Position numbers and translations under genes: made by a program. This document shows positions 34,940 to 46,902 of a DNA stretch of 64,000 nucleotides, one piece after another. Source of the DNA: Magnolia sinica (lineage: Eukaryota > Streptophyta > Magnoliopsida > Magnoliales > Magnoliaceae); assembly GCF_029962835.1 (NCBI RefSeq), contig NC_080578.1, positions 29,653,001 to 29,717,000 on the forward strand. The letters run 5' to 3'. Position 1 is the stretch's first letter; each line of letters starts with the position of its first letter. The notes beneath the pieces were generated by a model. It saw nothing but the letters and a program-made list of their open reading frames with translations. It did not search any database and was not told where the DNA came from.

Positions 34940-35690
34940 TTGAGGCCCATTGGTGCAGCCCATTAATGCGGCCCACTTGTTGTATATGAGGCTCATTGGT
35001 GCGGCCCATTAAAGCAGCCCACTCATTATATATGAGGCCCATTGGTGCGGCCATTGATGCGGCCCACTTGTTGTATATGAGGCCCATTGGTGCGTCCATT
35101 GATCCGGCCCACTTGAAGTATATTGAGGCCCATGGGTTACAGCCCATTATGATGTATATTGAGGCCCATGGGTTACAGCCCATTATGATGTATATTGAAG
35201 CCCATGGGTCATAGCCTAATGTGATGTATTTGAGGACCATGGGTTGTGGCCCATGGTGATGTATATTAGGCCCGTGTATTCGGCCCATCGTGATGTGTAT
35301 TAGGCCCACAAGTGAGGTGCATCGTGATGTGTATTAGGCCCAGGTATGTGGCCCGATGTGATGTATTTGAGGCCCATGGGCGAGGCCCAATGTGATGTAT
35401 TCGAGGCCCATGGGAAGGCGTGATGTAATGTATTTATGGACCATGGATAGGGCCCACCTATTGCGAATTTGAAGCCCATAGGTCGTGGCCCATTGTGATG
35501 TATTTCTAGCCCATTTATCGTGTCCTATTGTGATGTATTTTCAGCCCATATGTCATGGCCCATTGTGATATATTTCCAGCCCATATGATGAGGCTCATTG
35601 TGATATATTTCGGCTCATACGATTAGGCCCATTGTGATGTGATGAGGGCCATCGCGATGTATATTAGGCCTTTGTGTGAGGCCATAGTCC
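34940..35690. repeat. GAGGCCCAT..GATGTATAT array in the solo LTR
   Basis: Around 16 degenerate units of 40-55 bp built on GAGGCCCATnGGT and GGCCCATTGTGATGTATTT. It yields Met-rich ORFs on both strands (34842-35309, 34996-35214) that are not genes. Confidence 0.85.
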
Positions 35691-37502
35691 AGCTAGATGT
35701 TTGGCTCTATTTGGGCCACTCCTTGGGAGCAATGTTGATTAAATGTCCACATTGATGAGCAATGATGGTTAAATGTCCACATTGTGACCTTCCCTTAGGC
35801 CCTTTGATAGGCCGATTATCGAGGCCAATTGTCGAGGACGATTATCGAGGCAAATTCCGATTGTCGAGGCTGATTATCAATGCTGGTTACCGATACCAAT
35901 TATGAGTATGTGATATCAAGGCCGATTATTGATGCCGTTATGAGTACGTGACAGCATAGTATCATGATACATGCCCATACGCATCATCTGCATGTTTGTT
36001 ATGAGATATGGATGACATTGCATATGCCATAGGGCATGTTGTTTATGGGACTCCCTAATAGGTGGAGTCATCCCATATGAGCGCTCGGTATGCGCAAGAT
36101 TGATGCATGATTGGACTGTGTGACTCATGCATCTTACATTTATGTGATATAACTACTGTACGCCCTAGTGACATCAAAGTCGTAGCCTCCACATGCATGT
36201 CGTGGATGGCCAGTTGGGACACCGAAAATCTGTTACTAGGATCAGGCCGTCATAGATAGCCCTAGGTGAAAATTTCTAAACCTCCGTGTCCAGGAGATGC
36301 TCCAACGTTTAGACCGAGTGAATTACATGAGCGCCCGAGTGCCGAATACCAGTAGGCTGCGTCTCTCACTATGTTATGGTCGGTTGGAAGAAGGTGTGGC
36401 CTTATCCGCTCGATTCATAATGGGCAAAACTAAGCTGAGTTTGACCAACTCATAAATGGGTCCGCTATTAACATGTTAGTTAAGTATTGGCTAACTACTG
36501 GCCAAGTGGATAGTGATATCTCTTCCACTCACCTGGTTGCACGTGATGGGGTGACAATCTGGTGTGGAGTGTACTAAACCACAGTGATGATCCCAGAGAT
36601 GTACGGTACTGATATGTAAACTTATTAAGCAGGAGTTGCATACTTATTCCTTCATTCATTCATTCACTATCACTCGGGCTGGTAGTGAGCAACTAATTAT
36701 TGTGTACCTTTGTAATGGTAAGGATTTTGGTTAGGGCGTGTAACTAACCTGAGAACAAGAGTCTACTACATTGAGTCTAGATATCTAAATTTAGGTATGT
36801 GACTGGTTTGGATAAAAGTCCCTTGTGATGGACCCCATAGCCTGCGATACTACATACTATCATCCCGACGTCACTCCAGCTTGGTCATTTCATTCGCACT
36901 ACATATTGCATTGCATCTACAACATTTAGCATTCTGGGTTGCCATGTTTCTACATTGATATGGCCGTTCGCATTCATGCCTTACATCGCATAGCCTTGGT
37001 ACGACTGATGACACTCATGGACTTACCAGTATGTTTTCGCTTACTCTGATTCATGATCTTGCCAGTATTTTCGACATTATATGATTATGGCATTGTATTT
37101 GCGTGCTTGGCACTTATCTTGCGCACACACTTTCACCGTCCTCTAAGCTTTCTATAAGCTTATGCACGATAGATGCGTGCAGGTGGCATTAGGTTGCAGC
37201 AGTATGGAGCTTGGAGTATGTAGCTGACTTCTAGAGCTTTGATTTTCGACATATGTATTTCCTTTTCAGCATTGTATTCAAATATTTATATTAGTGGATA
37301 TGTGATGATGGTTTGGGTAAACTTGTGGTTATGCTTATTACGAGATAAAAGTACATTGAAAAATTCTCCTTGTAGGATCCTAGGATCAGAATCTTGCGTA
37401 AGGACGCTGGGAGCTGAGAATGGGGTACTACGGAGGCTGTCGGCACTGGATTCGGTGATCGAAAATTTTATGAGCCCGGTTTTCGAGGGGCATAACAGTT
37501 TT

Positions 37503-38226
37503 GGTCATTTTCGATCGGATCAATCGAGATCGCTCGAGTAGACCCTCGATCAATCAAACTTGGACTTTCATCAATCAGACTACTATAAGATTTTATTTTT
37601 TTACATTGGTTGCTGGACAAAAATCGACATGCTCAATCGATTAAAACACTCGCTTTGATCGATTGACTGAAGTTGGCTTGGTTCTATTATACAATATGAT
37701 TTTCCATAAAATTTAGGGTTTCTCTTACACTTTCTTAGCTTTCGTGAATTCAATCGATTCTTGGATTAGCTCCAACCCATCATATGGTTTTCTTATTGTT
37801 AATTTTAAAATAACTAAAAGAATGCTTGGATTTAAAATATCTAGAATCTACATTTGTTAGTTAAAAAATAGTTTTACAGCATAACCTATCATCATCTATA
37901 TTATTCGTAAATAATCGTGGCAAATCCCTCAGTTGGATACTCTAGGATTCAAGGTCCTGACATGATTCGGCTTTAAGGTCCTTTAATTCGAACCTTCCTA
38001 GACTGATATGGTTGGAATTCTCAATGCTATTCTCCCATAATATGACATCTCTCTCAAAACCAATTTCTATCATCAAAACTTCCCCATAGATTAAAACAAT
38101 AGTCGTAGGATAAATTCCCTTTGTTCTTTGTTTAGAACTAGGCTTTTAGATATAAATAAATAAAATAGAAAAGGAACAAAAGAATTTGATAGAAAACTTA
38201 CCAGCAGAGGCTTCTCTTTCATAAGG

Positions 38227-38294
<68 letters not shown>

Positions 38295-38575
38295 GACTTC
38301 TCTTTAGCTTTAGGGTTTTTTACCGGAATTTCCTATGGTTCTTCCCTTTAAATAAATATGGAGCCCTGGATCTAGAAGATTCCACAAGGGTTTTATGATA
38401 TTTAATAAAAATATAAATATTGCGATTTTAGGAATCAATCCACTAACTTATCCTTCCACCAAGAGTACCTCTACCAACTAGGCTAAGTACTTGGTTTTGT
38501 TAATAATGACAACATTAAATTATTAATTTGGTCAGTCTGGTTCTCATATGGCTCGAAAAATCAGGGTCATTACAT
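37503..38575 (-). repeat. LTR-like sequence right of the solo LTR
   Basis: Continues 32494-32984: GATCAATCGAGATCGCTCGA words at 37515-37560, then AT-rich text. A (CT)n tract lies at 38228-38292, and the end is TGTAATGACCC on the minus strand at 38575. Confidence 0.4.
38228..38292. repeat. (CT)n microsatellite
   Basis: A pure CT run of about 65 bases. Confidence 0.95.
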
Positions 38576-38721
38576 AACGATCAAAGGAAGGTTGGGATCG
38601 TTCAACCTTTCCTTATCATTCATACATTTATTAAAGCTTGATTGAAGCTGGCTTCTTCGCACCTTTTATGTGCTTACCTCATTTTCCATGCATATTTGGA
38701 AGGTGATGTTCTTAGCTAATA

Positions 38722-39909
38722 CTAAGTTTTATAATATGTTTCGAAGGCATGAATAGCACTGGATACAAGAGAAAGACCTAAAATTTTCCTCGTAGCTCGA
38801 CCAATCCTAACTGTCGTGGAGGAACTTTTTGGTACAAATGGTATGGTAGGAACTATAGGAGTAACATGAATGAGACGTAGAAGTGGTCCAAAGTCTGAAA
38901 TGTTCCTTATGACCCAAGGAGCTGTAAGGATTGGAGCAAGTTGAATTAGTTGAGCTGGTTGAGAAGGGCTGGCAATAGCAACTCTTTGATGTTTGCACTG
39001 AGGTGATGCTGGATCAACCATTTTTGTTGTTGAGTGATGGAGAGGTGGTCAATGTTGATGTTGTTCTTTGAGTTTATATTGTTTTTCAGCTTAAAGACGT
39101 AATTGGTTTTAATGCGATCTTTCTTGTAGCCCTTTCGATCACTAATCTCTTTTTCTCAGCCATAAGTTCAGTTTTTCCCATCTCCAAAGAGTAAAGCCGA
39201 GCAATGATGAGTTCGTTGGGCTCGATCACCAACTTATTATAATAGTTTTGCCACCAATCATGAAAAGTGATCATCTAACGTGGTCGACTCTGAATAATTG
39301 GCAACTCAAGAATAGTGCTTATTAACTGAAAGTTGTTGTGGAGAGTCAGATAAATGTCAGTTGATTCCATAATTGGGCACTCATGAGGGGGTTGATTAGA
39401 AATTTTATGAGTGAATGGGTAAGGAATGCATTGAGCTAAACCGAATTGATGAGTAAGAAGGTTGAGAGAATATTGTTTGACCACTACCTTGGCATTGACA
39501 CCAGTTTCCATGGTGCCACCATAGGGAAGGTCTCTGCAAATCAAGTAACTCTCCCAAGCTTTATCTCTTTGCTCGATTCTGTCGAGATCGGTCAATTTAG
39601 AGTCTTCAATGAACCAAGTTAGGCCGAGTTCTTTAGTTTGGAGGATTGAAAGAATGGTTAGACATAATGGGGTGGAGTGAGAAGAAGAAATTCATACACT
39701 GCGAATGTACAAATAATTCGATGATAAAAAGATATTGTGCTAACTGAAAGAGGTATAAAGACCGGAGGAAGAATGATTATGGGTGAAGAAGTGGAAATAT
39801 TAATAGAGCCACATTTGAAGTAGCCATAAAAGTCCTCTGTTGTGGTAAAAACATTTTGTTGTTGCTTCATACATGGTTCGATACAAACAATCGAGCACAA
39901 ACAGAGCAA
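38722..39909 (-). pseudogene. Plant mobile domain-like protein remnant (antisense retrotransposon ORF)
   Basis: The minus-strand reading passes through FYGYFKCGSINISTSSP (about 39810), ELGLTWFIEDSK, LDRIEQRDKAWESYLICRDL (39550-39590), KQYSLNLLTHQFGLAQCIPY (39410-39470) and MITFHDWWQNYYNKL (39230-39274). It then meets a charged tail, with several stops. The 'RQFG..Q.IP' and WW features resemble the plant mobile domain (aminotransferase-like) proteins. These occur both as host genes and as the antisense extra ORF of Tat-type Gypsy elements. An LTR-like start on the opposite strand at 41016 supports the second reading. The family call is tentative. Confidence 0.5.
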
Positions 39910-41015
39910 GAGCTAGTTTTTGTCCTTAAGCTAGCACATCAGCTAGATAAACATACTCTTTTGTGATTTGCATGGTATTCAGGCAAAGCAGATGCCGATA
40001 GATCCACATCAACAAAAATGTTGTATGTTATTGATCACTAACTTTCGCACTTTTATTGCAATAATTGAGCATGAAGTTAGAATATGCCCTTCCATTCTGT
40101 CTGCAAAGACAAAGTACATATTGATCTTTATCTTGAGTAAAACTTGCAAAGACCACTTCGTCAAAAGAAAGAAGATGAGTGAAAGGACAAACATACATGA
40201 CTATTGGACTAATGCTCAATGAGCTTCAAAATATCAAAGCAACAATAAGAAGGGCGGTATATGTTATATATTCAAACAAGGGAAAGCTTGATGCATTAAA
40301 AAATGTTGGCTTGTCTCCATGTATCGCTATGCTACTAGAGTATGCGATTGTACCAGTCTGCTCATCCTTTCATTGGTTTTGGCTAAGATCTTTAAGCTTT
40401 AAAAGCAGTCGTAGGATCTAGGAACTCAAATTGAAGTAGTAATTTCTCACCTTAACAGCTGGGGAAAAGCTAGTCTACCAATGAGATTTCTTAATGAGTA
40501 ACTTTTGGTGAAAGGCCAGTCGAAAAGAAATGAATGGTTTATTTTGGTCAATGGGGACATCAGAAGATATCATTTATGATCGTAGGGGAAAGGGTGTCTA
40601 GTTCTCTAATAAGATCTTCTTAATGGATGATTGCTAGATTAGAGGATGAAGAAGCGACCATGGTAGAAGAAGTAGCAAGTTTGGGTCTTGAAGAGTTTGA
40701 GAAGAAGAACAGACGTAAGGAGCAAGAGTTGTGGGAAAAATTAAAACTAATTCGAAATTGCATATATATCGGTCAGAAGAGTGCGCATTAATGAAAAGAT
40801 CATTATGACTCATTGTAGGATTCAATTGTTCATTACATGTCACAATGACGGCCATGGAAAAAACCAAAACCATCAATTCATTTTCACCTCAGTCGAGGAT
40901 AATCAATAGAGAGTTGACACGTGGAAAGAAAGGCCAATCATATTTATTACATTGAGCAATGGACTACAATTGCTTTTACTTTTTTTTCTCCAAAGCGAAG
41001 AAACGTGGGGGGCAA
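39910..41015. other. Decayed upstream part of the antisense ORF
   Basis: A minus-strand start MVASSSSNLAIIH near 40661 and scattered open pieces suggest the N-terminal half of the same pseudogene, too damaged to follow. At 41000-41015 the plus strand reads GTGGGGGGCAA, a polypurine-tract-like lead into the LTR. Confidence 0.3.
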
Positions 41016-41880
41016 TGTTGTACCTTATTTTTTACCATTCTTTGAAGAGACAATCAGGAAGTGACATATATCATTGGACAAGAAATATATAGCGCGTATA
41101 AGATCTGCGAAGATATTTCGAGTGCATGTTGGGAGAAAACAGCTGGCACTGGTTGGGTAATACACATCATCTAAAGACGAAGTGTGATCAAGTAGTGAAA
41201 GACAAAATATGGTCGAGAGAAAAACGGTGTTGGGTCGATTACTGGGATAAGTGTCCAAGAAGAGTCTGGAAGACTGGAGTGGTGTTGAAGCAATTGTTGT
41301 AACAGATCAAACGTGAGAAGAAGTATGTAGATGGCTATCTTAAAAAAGTCTATAAATAACATATGAGTTCAATGAAGCAAAGTGTTGCATATCAAGTCAA
41401 TCAAATAAATCAATCTATCAATTATTCTTTATGTTCCTTAACATAGTATATCTTTTACGTTCCTTAGCATAACCAATAGCTTAATCCTACCTAGCGGTAA
41501 ACTAGTACTTATAATCCTTAATTGTAATCCAAGTCTACACTCATACGTTGGATGATCTCTACTGAAATACAAGTAATTCTCTCAAAAAGATTCTTTGCAG
41601 TTATTCCTTGAAGTAGATTGTAAGTATTTCTTTCTTGTTTTACTTTTGTATTGAAAGTCTTCTTGTAGGAAGGCAAGATGCAACACATTCTCAAAGAATG
41701 AACCCTACCCTTCGATAATCGTCTGATCATTTTAAATAACATCTTACAAGTGGTTAAGTAGACCGTCGTTTTTCTTAGATCTTAGTCATATACGGTCAAT
41801 TCTGATGAATATGTCTATCTTACTGCTTAGGGTCAAAGTTGTTTGGTTGGAATCCAGTCACACATTTGATTTCGGCACAT
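41016..41880 (+). repeat. Probable 3' LTR, plus strand
   Basis: Begins TGTTGTACC directly after GTGGGGGGCAA, holds a TATA-like TCTATAAATAAC at about 41349 and a transcript-end-like stretch. It fades near GATTTCGGCACA. A partner LTR is not in the window, so the right end is approximate. Confidence 0.5.
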
Positions 41881-42300
41881 CCACACACATCACATGTGAC
41901 TGAATTATGCATCCTAGAGGCGAACAACAACGATAACTCAAATCAAACCTATTAAACTGTGGAACCCACTGCCACTGAGTTAAAATCGAAAAATCAGTGT
42001 TTGAGCAAACCTAACCTCTAATTCATGGCCACTTGCTCGTCAAAATCTTCTTTTCATTTTAACGGTATAGTAAATGTCCACAAATCGGATAGTCAGAATA
42101 TATGACCTTAATTTTTCTTTTCATGTTACATCTAAACTGGGGCCACAATTTGAGAAGTTTAATTGGAATTACTTGCATGATAAGTATGAAATTTCAAAGT
42201 AATTTAAGTGCCTGCTTATCATCTGTCACACTCTGCCAGAGTATCAAACTTTTTCTCTCCGGGGATTCATCGCGAAGCAAACGGAACCACGATCGCACCC
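41881..42300. other. Intergenic sequence, no gene seen
   Basis: No repeat ends or coding signal recognised; the ORF at 42102-42416 runs into the next repeat and shows no family features. Confidence 0.4.
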
Positions 42301-42307
42301 CGTGGGC

Positions 42308-42826
42308 GCGGATTAGGTCAGTACGGGGTAATAGCTTAATGGCAGAGTCCCTGAGAGTGGGGTTCACCTCCATCTATTTTTTTATATCCAATCCGTCCAT
42401 CAGATTTTCCATCTAATTTTATGTCATCGGCCAAACAATAAAGCAGATCAAAAACTCAGGTGGACCACACAACACACCACACGAAATAGTGGTGAATGAC
42501 CATTCAAAACTTTTTGAGGGCCACATAATATTTGGATCAAGTTGATATTTCTGTTTTCCTTTCGTACAGGTCTGTGTAACTTTATCAACAACCTTGGATG
42601 GCAAATAAAAATTACGGTGTACCCTTGAAAGTTTTAATGGTGTGCGTTCAATTACTACTTTTTCCTGTGGTATGGTCCACCTGAGACTTTTGTGTACTTA
42701 ATTTTTGGAAATATACACTAAATGTATCTGACGGATGGACGGCCTGGATATACAACAATACATCGAGGTGGGTCACACGGTCAGGGCCTCGCCCACTAAG
42801 CTGGTACCCCGCCTCATCTAATCCGC
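42308..42826. repeat. Fold-back repeat copy C, 519 bp
   Basis: The ends are long imperfect inverted repeats. The left begins GCGGATTAGGTCAGTACGGG and the right, inverted, begins GCGGATTAGATGAGGCGGGG. Both continue through AGCTTA(A/G)TGG and CCCTGA. The centre holds TTGATATTTCTGTTTTCC and GGTCTGTGTAACTTTATCAA. Confidence 0.85.
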
Positions 42827-44200
42827 CTTCAACTTCCGTAGATACCTGACGCTAACCTCCCTTGGGCACCAACCGCTAACCGCGCGCCACGTGGGTGCAA
42901 CTTTCATGGATCCACCTCGTCCATGAGGATTCTAGGAACCCAAAAATCATGGTGACCCAACATTGGTTTTTGTAGGGCCAACCTTGATATTTAAATCAAC
43001 CATCCCATTCATTCATCTGATGTGCCTCAACATGATAAAGAGATCAGCGAAAAATCAAAACAGTCAAAATTTCAGAAGGCCCACAACCCGAGATTTAGAA
43101 TTTTTTGTATAATTTTAAACTGGGTGAAGGTTGAATTGGCCTGATTTTTTGGATCAACGCTAAGAAAAAGAAAAGAAAAAAAAAAAAGAGGCCGTGATGC
43201 ACCTGATGGACGGCTTGGATTTGATGCATTTTGAAACGTTTCCTGACATTAGAGAAAGTTTCCCACCTACGCCACTCACGCAAGAGTTTTCCAAAACGAA
43301 ATCCTCAGCAGGTTAGCGACACCTATGACATAGAGGGTCCTGATATTCTCCTTATCTTAATCATTCATTAGGTCAGACGCATGTGACCAACGTGATGAGT
43401 GGACCTGCTTATTTTTTAGTGACCCAACATACATAGATGGCCAGTGTCTTGAACATCCAAGATCTCGCGTACGTGTTCCATATTTGATCGTGGGAAGCAA
43501 ATCCACGTGGCAAGCAATGTTAATGTTAGGGTCCTTTTGGTAATTTTACTATATGATGAAAGTCACTGGAGTTGTGAGCAAGAAAACCATTGTTTTTTTA
43601 GCAGCCAATACATACAGTGGTGGCAAATGGGTATTTGTTAGTCGGGAGTTCAACCACCACCTACCCTTTTCCTTGGCCAACAAACGATTTTAATGAACAA
43701 TGAATTCAAGGCCCAGACCAACGTGATAGTTTACCATCATTTAAAAAACCTTGGCCACTCAACCACCGTACACGCCGCCGTGATAATTTGGGCCCCCATT
43801 CCGATTATCCAAATCATTGATTATGGACGGAGGATGACCGAAAGCAACGCTAGTTGAATGATGCTAACAATCTGGTAGACCGTCATCAAATGCACGGCTA
43901 AAAATAGAAAAGTCATTGGTCGAAATTCAACTGATAGCTAAGATCATTTCATGAGTATGACATGTGAGCTATCTTCCATCCACACTGCAACGAATTGTTT
44001 TGATGGTTCAGATTAATTCACATGTATGTCAGTGTGTGGTGGATTAGTCCCCACCATTTTAAAAACGGTGACAAACTATCACGGTAGTCTTGTCCCCCAT
44101 TCATTTATCTACTCTCTTAGTTAGTGTAAGGGCCCTCTCTCTCTCTCAAAGCTCGAGCTTTGTTAAGTCCTCCAAAGATTATATTCTAAGAAGGTACATT
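42827..44200. other. Upstream intergenic sequence of the hydrolase gene
   Basis: Contains GTAGGGCCAACCTTGATATT and TGATGGACGGCTTGGATT (42965-43220), which look like a further diverged member of the GGGCCCAC repeats. No gene was found. The segment 43440-44100 is the likely distal promoter. Confidence 0.4.
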
Positions 44201-44206
44201 TGCACC

Positions 44207-44216
44207 CAAATAAAAG
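44207..44216 (+). promoter_or_regulatory. TATA-like element of the hydrolase gene
   Basis: CCAAATAAAAGAAC lies about 245 bases before the start codon, with a CT-rich patch (44132-44149) upstream. It is weak, and the true core promoter is not certain. Confidence 0.25.
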
Positions 44217-44459
44217 AACTTCTACTCCATTTTCTTGCTTTTGGGCTTTGTTTTTCCACACCTTGTATGGGTGTTGTGGGTTAGGAGAAGAAAGAAAAGC
44301 AGCACCAAAACCTACAGAGGTGCATTGCTTTCTCTGTAGAGATGCCTAGTTATACTATAACCACGTAGGTAGCCGGAGAGCTGCTTCTATGGAGTTTTAA
44401 TATCAACCACAACGAAAGTTCCATTGTGGGTGATCTTGTATCCATCTCTTCTTTTTATC

Positions 44460-46582
44460 ATGGGCGTAATGCGCGCAACCGGGCTCATGCTAACATTAAC
44501 CGGGAGAGTAGTTAATGAGGTGGCCAGCTTCGTCGTCTTCACCATTCTCGATCTCCTTGACGTGGTGCTATGCGTCATCTACAAGGTCATCGATTTTGTC
44601 GTGGAAGCCGAATGGAAGCCGTGTTACTGCTCTTCAGCGAAAGAAGCGATCACGAGCAGTGGGAAGATTCTCGTTTCAGAGCAAGGCGAGTCAAAAATCG
44701 TATGCTTGAGTTCGAGCAAGTTGCAGCTGGAAGACATTTCTGACACGCTGTATTTGCGGTCTTCGTTGGTTTCTGATATCTCCAAAACTACGGTGAAGGA
44801 ATTGAAGCGGCTGAAGATCGAGGGGACCGCGATCCGGACGTGCGAGAAAGTGAAGAATGGGAGCGTGAGATCAACGTTCACGATTAATTCAACCATTATA
44901 GAGATGTTGCAGGGGAAGATCGGAGGACAGCAATCACACCCAATTCCTCGGTGGTCGGATTGCGATTGCAAGACCTGCACTTCTTGGAGCTCTTCCTGTA
45001 AGGAGACGCTCTTTGTTCAAGCTGATGGCGCGGAAGGTAGAATAATGAAAATAACAGAAATTCTCATTTGGGTTATTCTATTTGTATTTTGTTTTGTTGA
45101 ATTTTATATGAAATGGCAGATAATGCAAGTGAAGATGTGTTGTTCATACATGGATTTATATCATCATCGGCATTTTGGACGGAGACGGTGTTCCCGAACT
45201 TCTCAGAATCGACGAAATCCAAGTATCGATTGTTAGCCATTGATCTGCTGGGATTCGGGAGGAGCCCGAAACCGACCGACTCCCTCTACACACTAAGAGA
45301 ACACGTCGAGATGATCGAACGGTCGGTATTGGAGCCTTACAGGGTGAAAAATTTCCACATAGTGGCCCACTCTCTGGGATGCATTTTAGCACTAGCCCTA
45401 GCAGTGAAATACCCCGGTGCAGTTAAGTCTCTTACACTGCTTGCACCGGTACGTGATACAACGATCTTGGTGTTGGGCACGTTTGGGTCTTTTTATTTTA
45501 TTTTATTTTATTGAATTTGTTTTTCTTTTTTGAAACAGCCATATTTTCCGGTACCTAAAGGAGAGCATGGGGCCCAGTTTGTGCTGAGGAAGGTAGCCCC
45601 AAGACGCGTATGGCCGTTGATCGCGTTTGGGGCATCGATTGCTTGCTGGTACGAACACATAAGCAGGACAGTGTGCTTGGTGATCTGCAAGAACCACAGG
45701 CTATGGGAATTCATGACCAAGCAGATTACCCGAAACAGGTAAACCACCGTTGAAAAGAAATACCCATTCAAACACGGAAAATGCTTGCGTACCTTAGGCA
45801 GTTACCTAAATCCACACCGTTCATCAGATGCATAATCTCTTGTTTATTTTGATCCGGACAATTGGGATGATTCAACATTCAGGCGGGCGACCTTGACCTA
45901 AAATCCTCTAAACGTGGTATGGCCCACCTGAATTTTTGGATACTGTGATTTTTCGGCTAATCATCTTATCTCGATGAGTCACTCACATAAGATGAATGGA
46001 TTGGATAGCATCTAAATACTACGGTGGGCCGTATGCAAAACTAATTGTCCGGGTCGCATGCCAACTTTTTCCTAGGGTGTGGCCTACCGGAGTTATGAAT
46101 GGTTATGATTTTTAGAATCCAAAGTGAACATGGGGCAGCGTAGCTGATGGACGATGGATCTAATGAAAGTTAGACCCATGTGGTACTCGGTTAGAGAAAG
46201 TGATCTAACGAGCTACGTAGGGTGAGGTACGCTCGCGCGGTTCATGTAGTAATATAAAAGAGAACGACGTCGCTTTCTTTTTATCATTCAAAAATTGGGC
46301 TAAATTACCAAAAAGTCCTCGTTTTCACCAAAATAGACGAAATTGCCAGGGATATCCCTGGTGAGCAAACTCCGTGGGGCCCGCCCTGACTTATGTGTTT
46401 CATCCATGCCGTCCATCCGTTTTTCCAGCTCATTTTAGTGAATGAAAACAAAACCGAAGCAGATCCAATCCTAAATTGGACTACACAGCAGGAAACAATG
46501 GTGATAATAATGCTCACTGTCCCAGGCGCCACCACGATGTTTATTTGTCATCTAACCTGTTCCATAAGGTCCGAGAGACCTG

Positions 46583-46664
<82 letters not shown>

Positions 46665-46849
46665 AAAAGGTTCTATGCACTTGACCTCACAAGTCCCTCT
46701 CATGAGGTTAACCTCATGACTGATTTTTGAGATATCTCATAATTTAAAGGGAACCCATCAAATTCACGGTGTTGATGGCCGACACGCATCACGGTAGGGC
46801 CCATATAGTTCCCATGAAGTCGACCTCATAGTACCATTTCTCTCACACA

Positions 46850-46902
<53 letters not shown>

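Larger units (their letters stand above)
32980..37502 (+). mobile_element. 4.5-kb solo LTR (Gypsy, Tekay/Del-like)
   Basis: It begins TGTAAGTCCCGTATC at 32985 and ends GAGGGGCATAACA at 37497, with the 5-bp duplication GTTTT at 32980-32984 and 37498-37502. No internal region or second LTR is present, so it is most simply a solo LTR left by recombination. It contains (CT)n tracts at 33430-33472 and 33774-33815, several GGCCCA/GGGACCCAC arrays and no credible gene. The short ORFs across it (for example 33145-33540) come from repeats. Confidence 0.82.

Noticed and set aside
34842-35309. 155-residue Met/His/Gly-rich ORF
   Set aside because: It translates the GGCCCAT..GATGTATAT array in the solo LTR; the opposite strand also gives an ORF.
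32489-38580. Solo LTR from about 32494 to 38575 with TAACG flanks
   Set aside because: TAACG occurs at both places, but the left side does not begin with TG, so the match may be chance. Recorded only as LTR-like sequence.
44624-44980. Minus-strand ORF of 118 residues
   Set aside because: It is a shadow of exon 1 of the hydrolase gene, with no features of its own.
44424-45236. 270-residue ORF starting at 44424 and running past 45036
   Set aside because: It starts at TTG and reads through the first intron of the BODYGUARD-like gene. The spliced model from ATG 44460 fits the family.
46393-46730. ORFs with Ile-Tyr repeats
   Set aside because: They translate the (AT)n tract within an intronic MITE.
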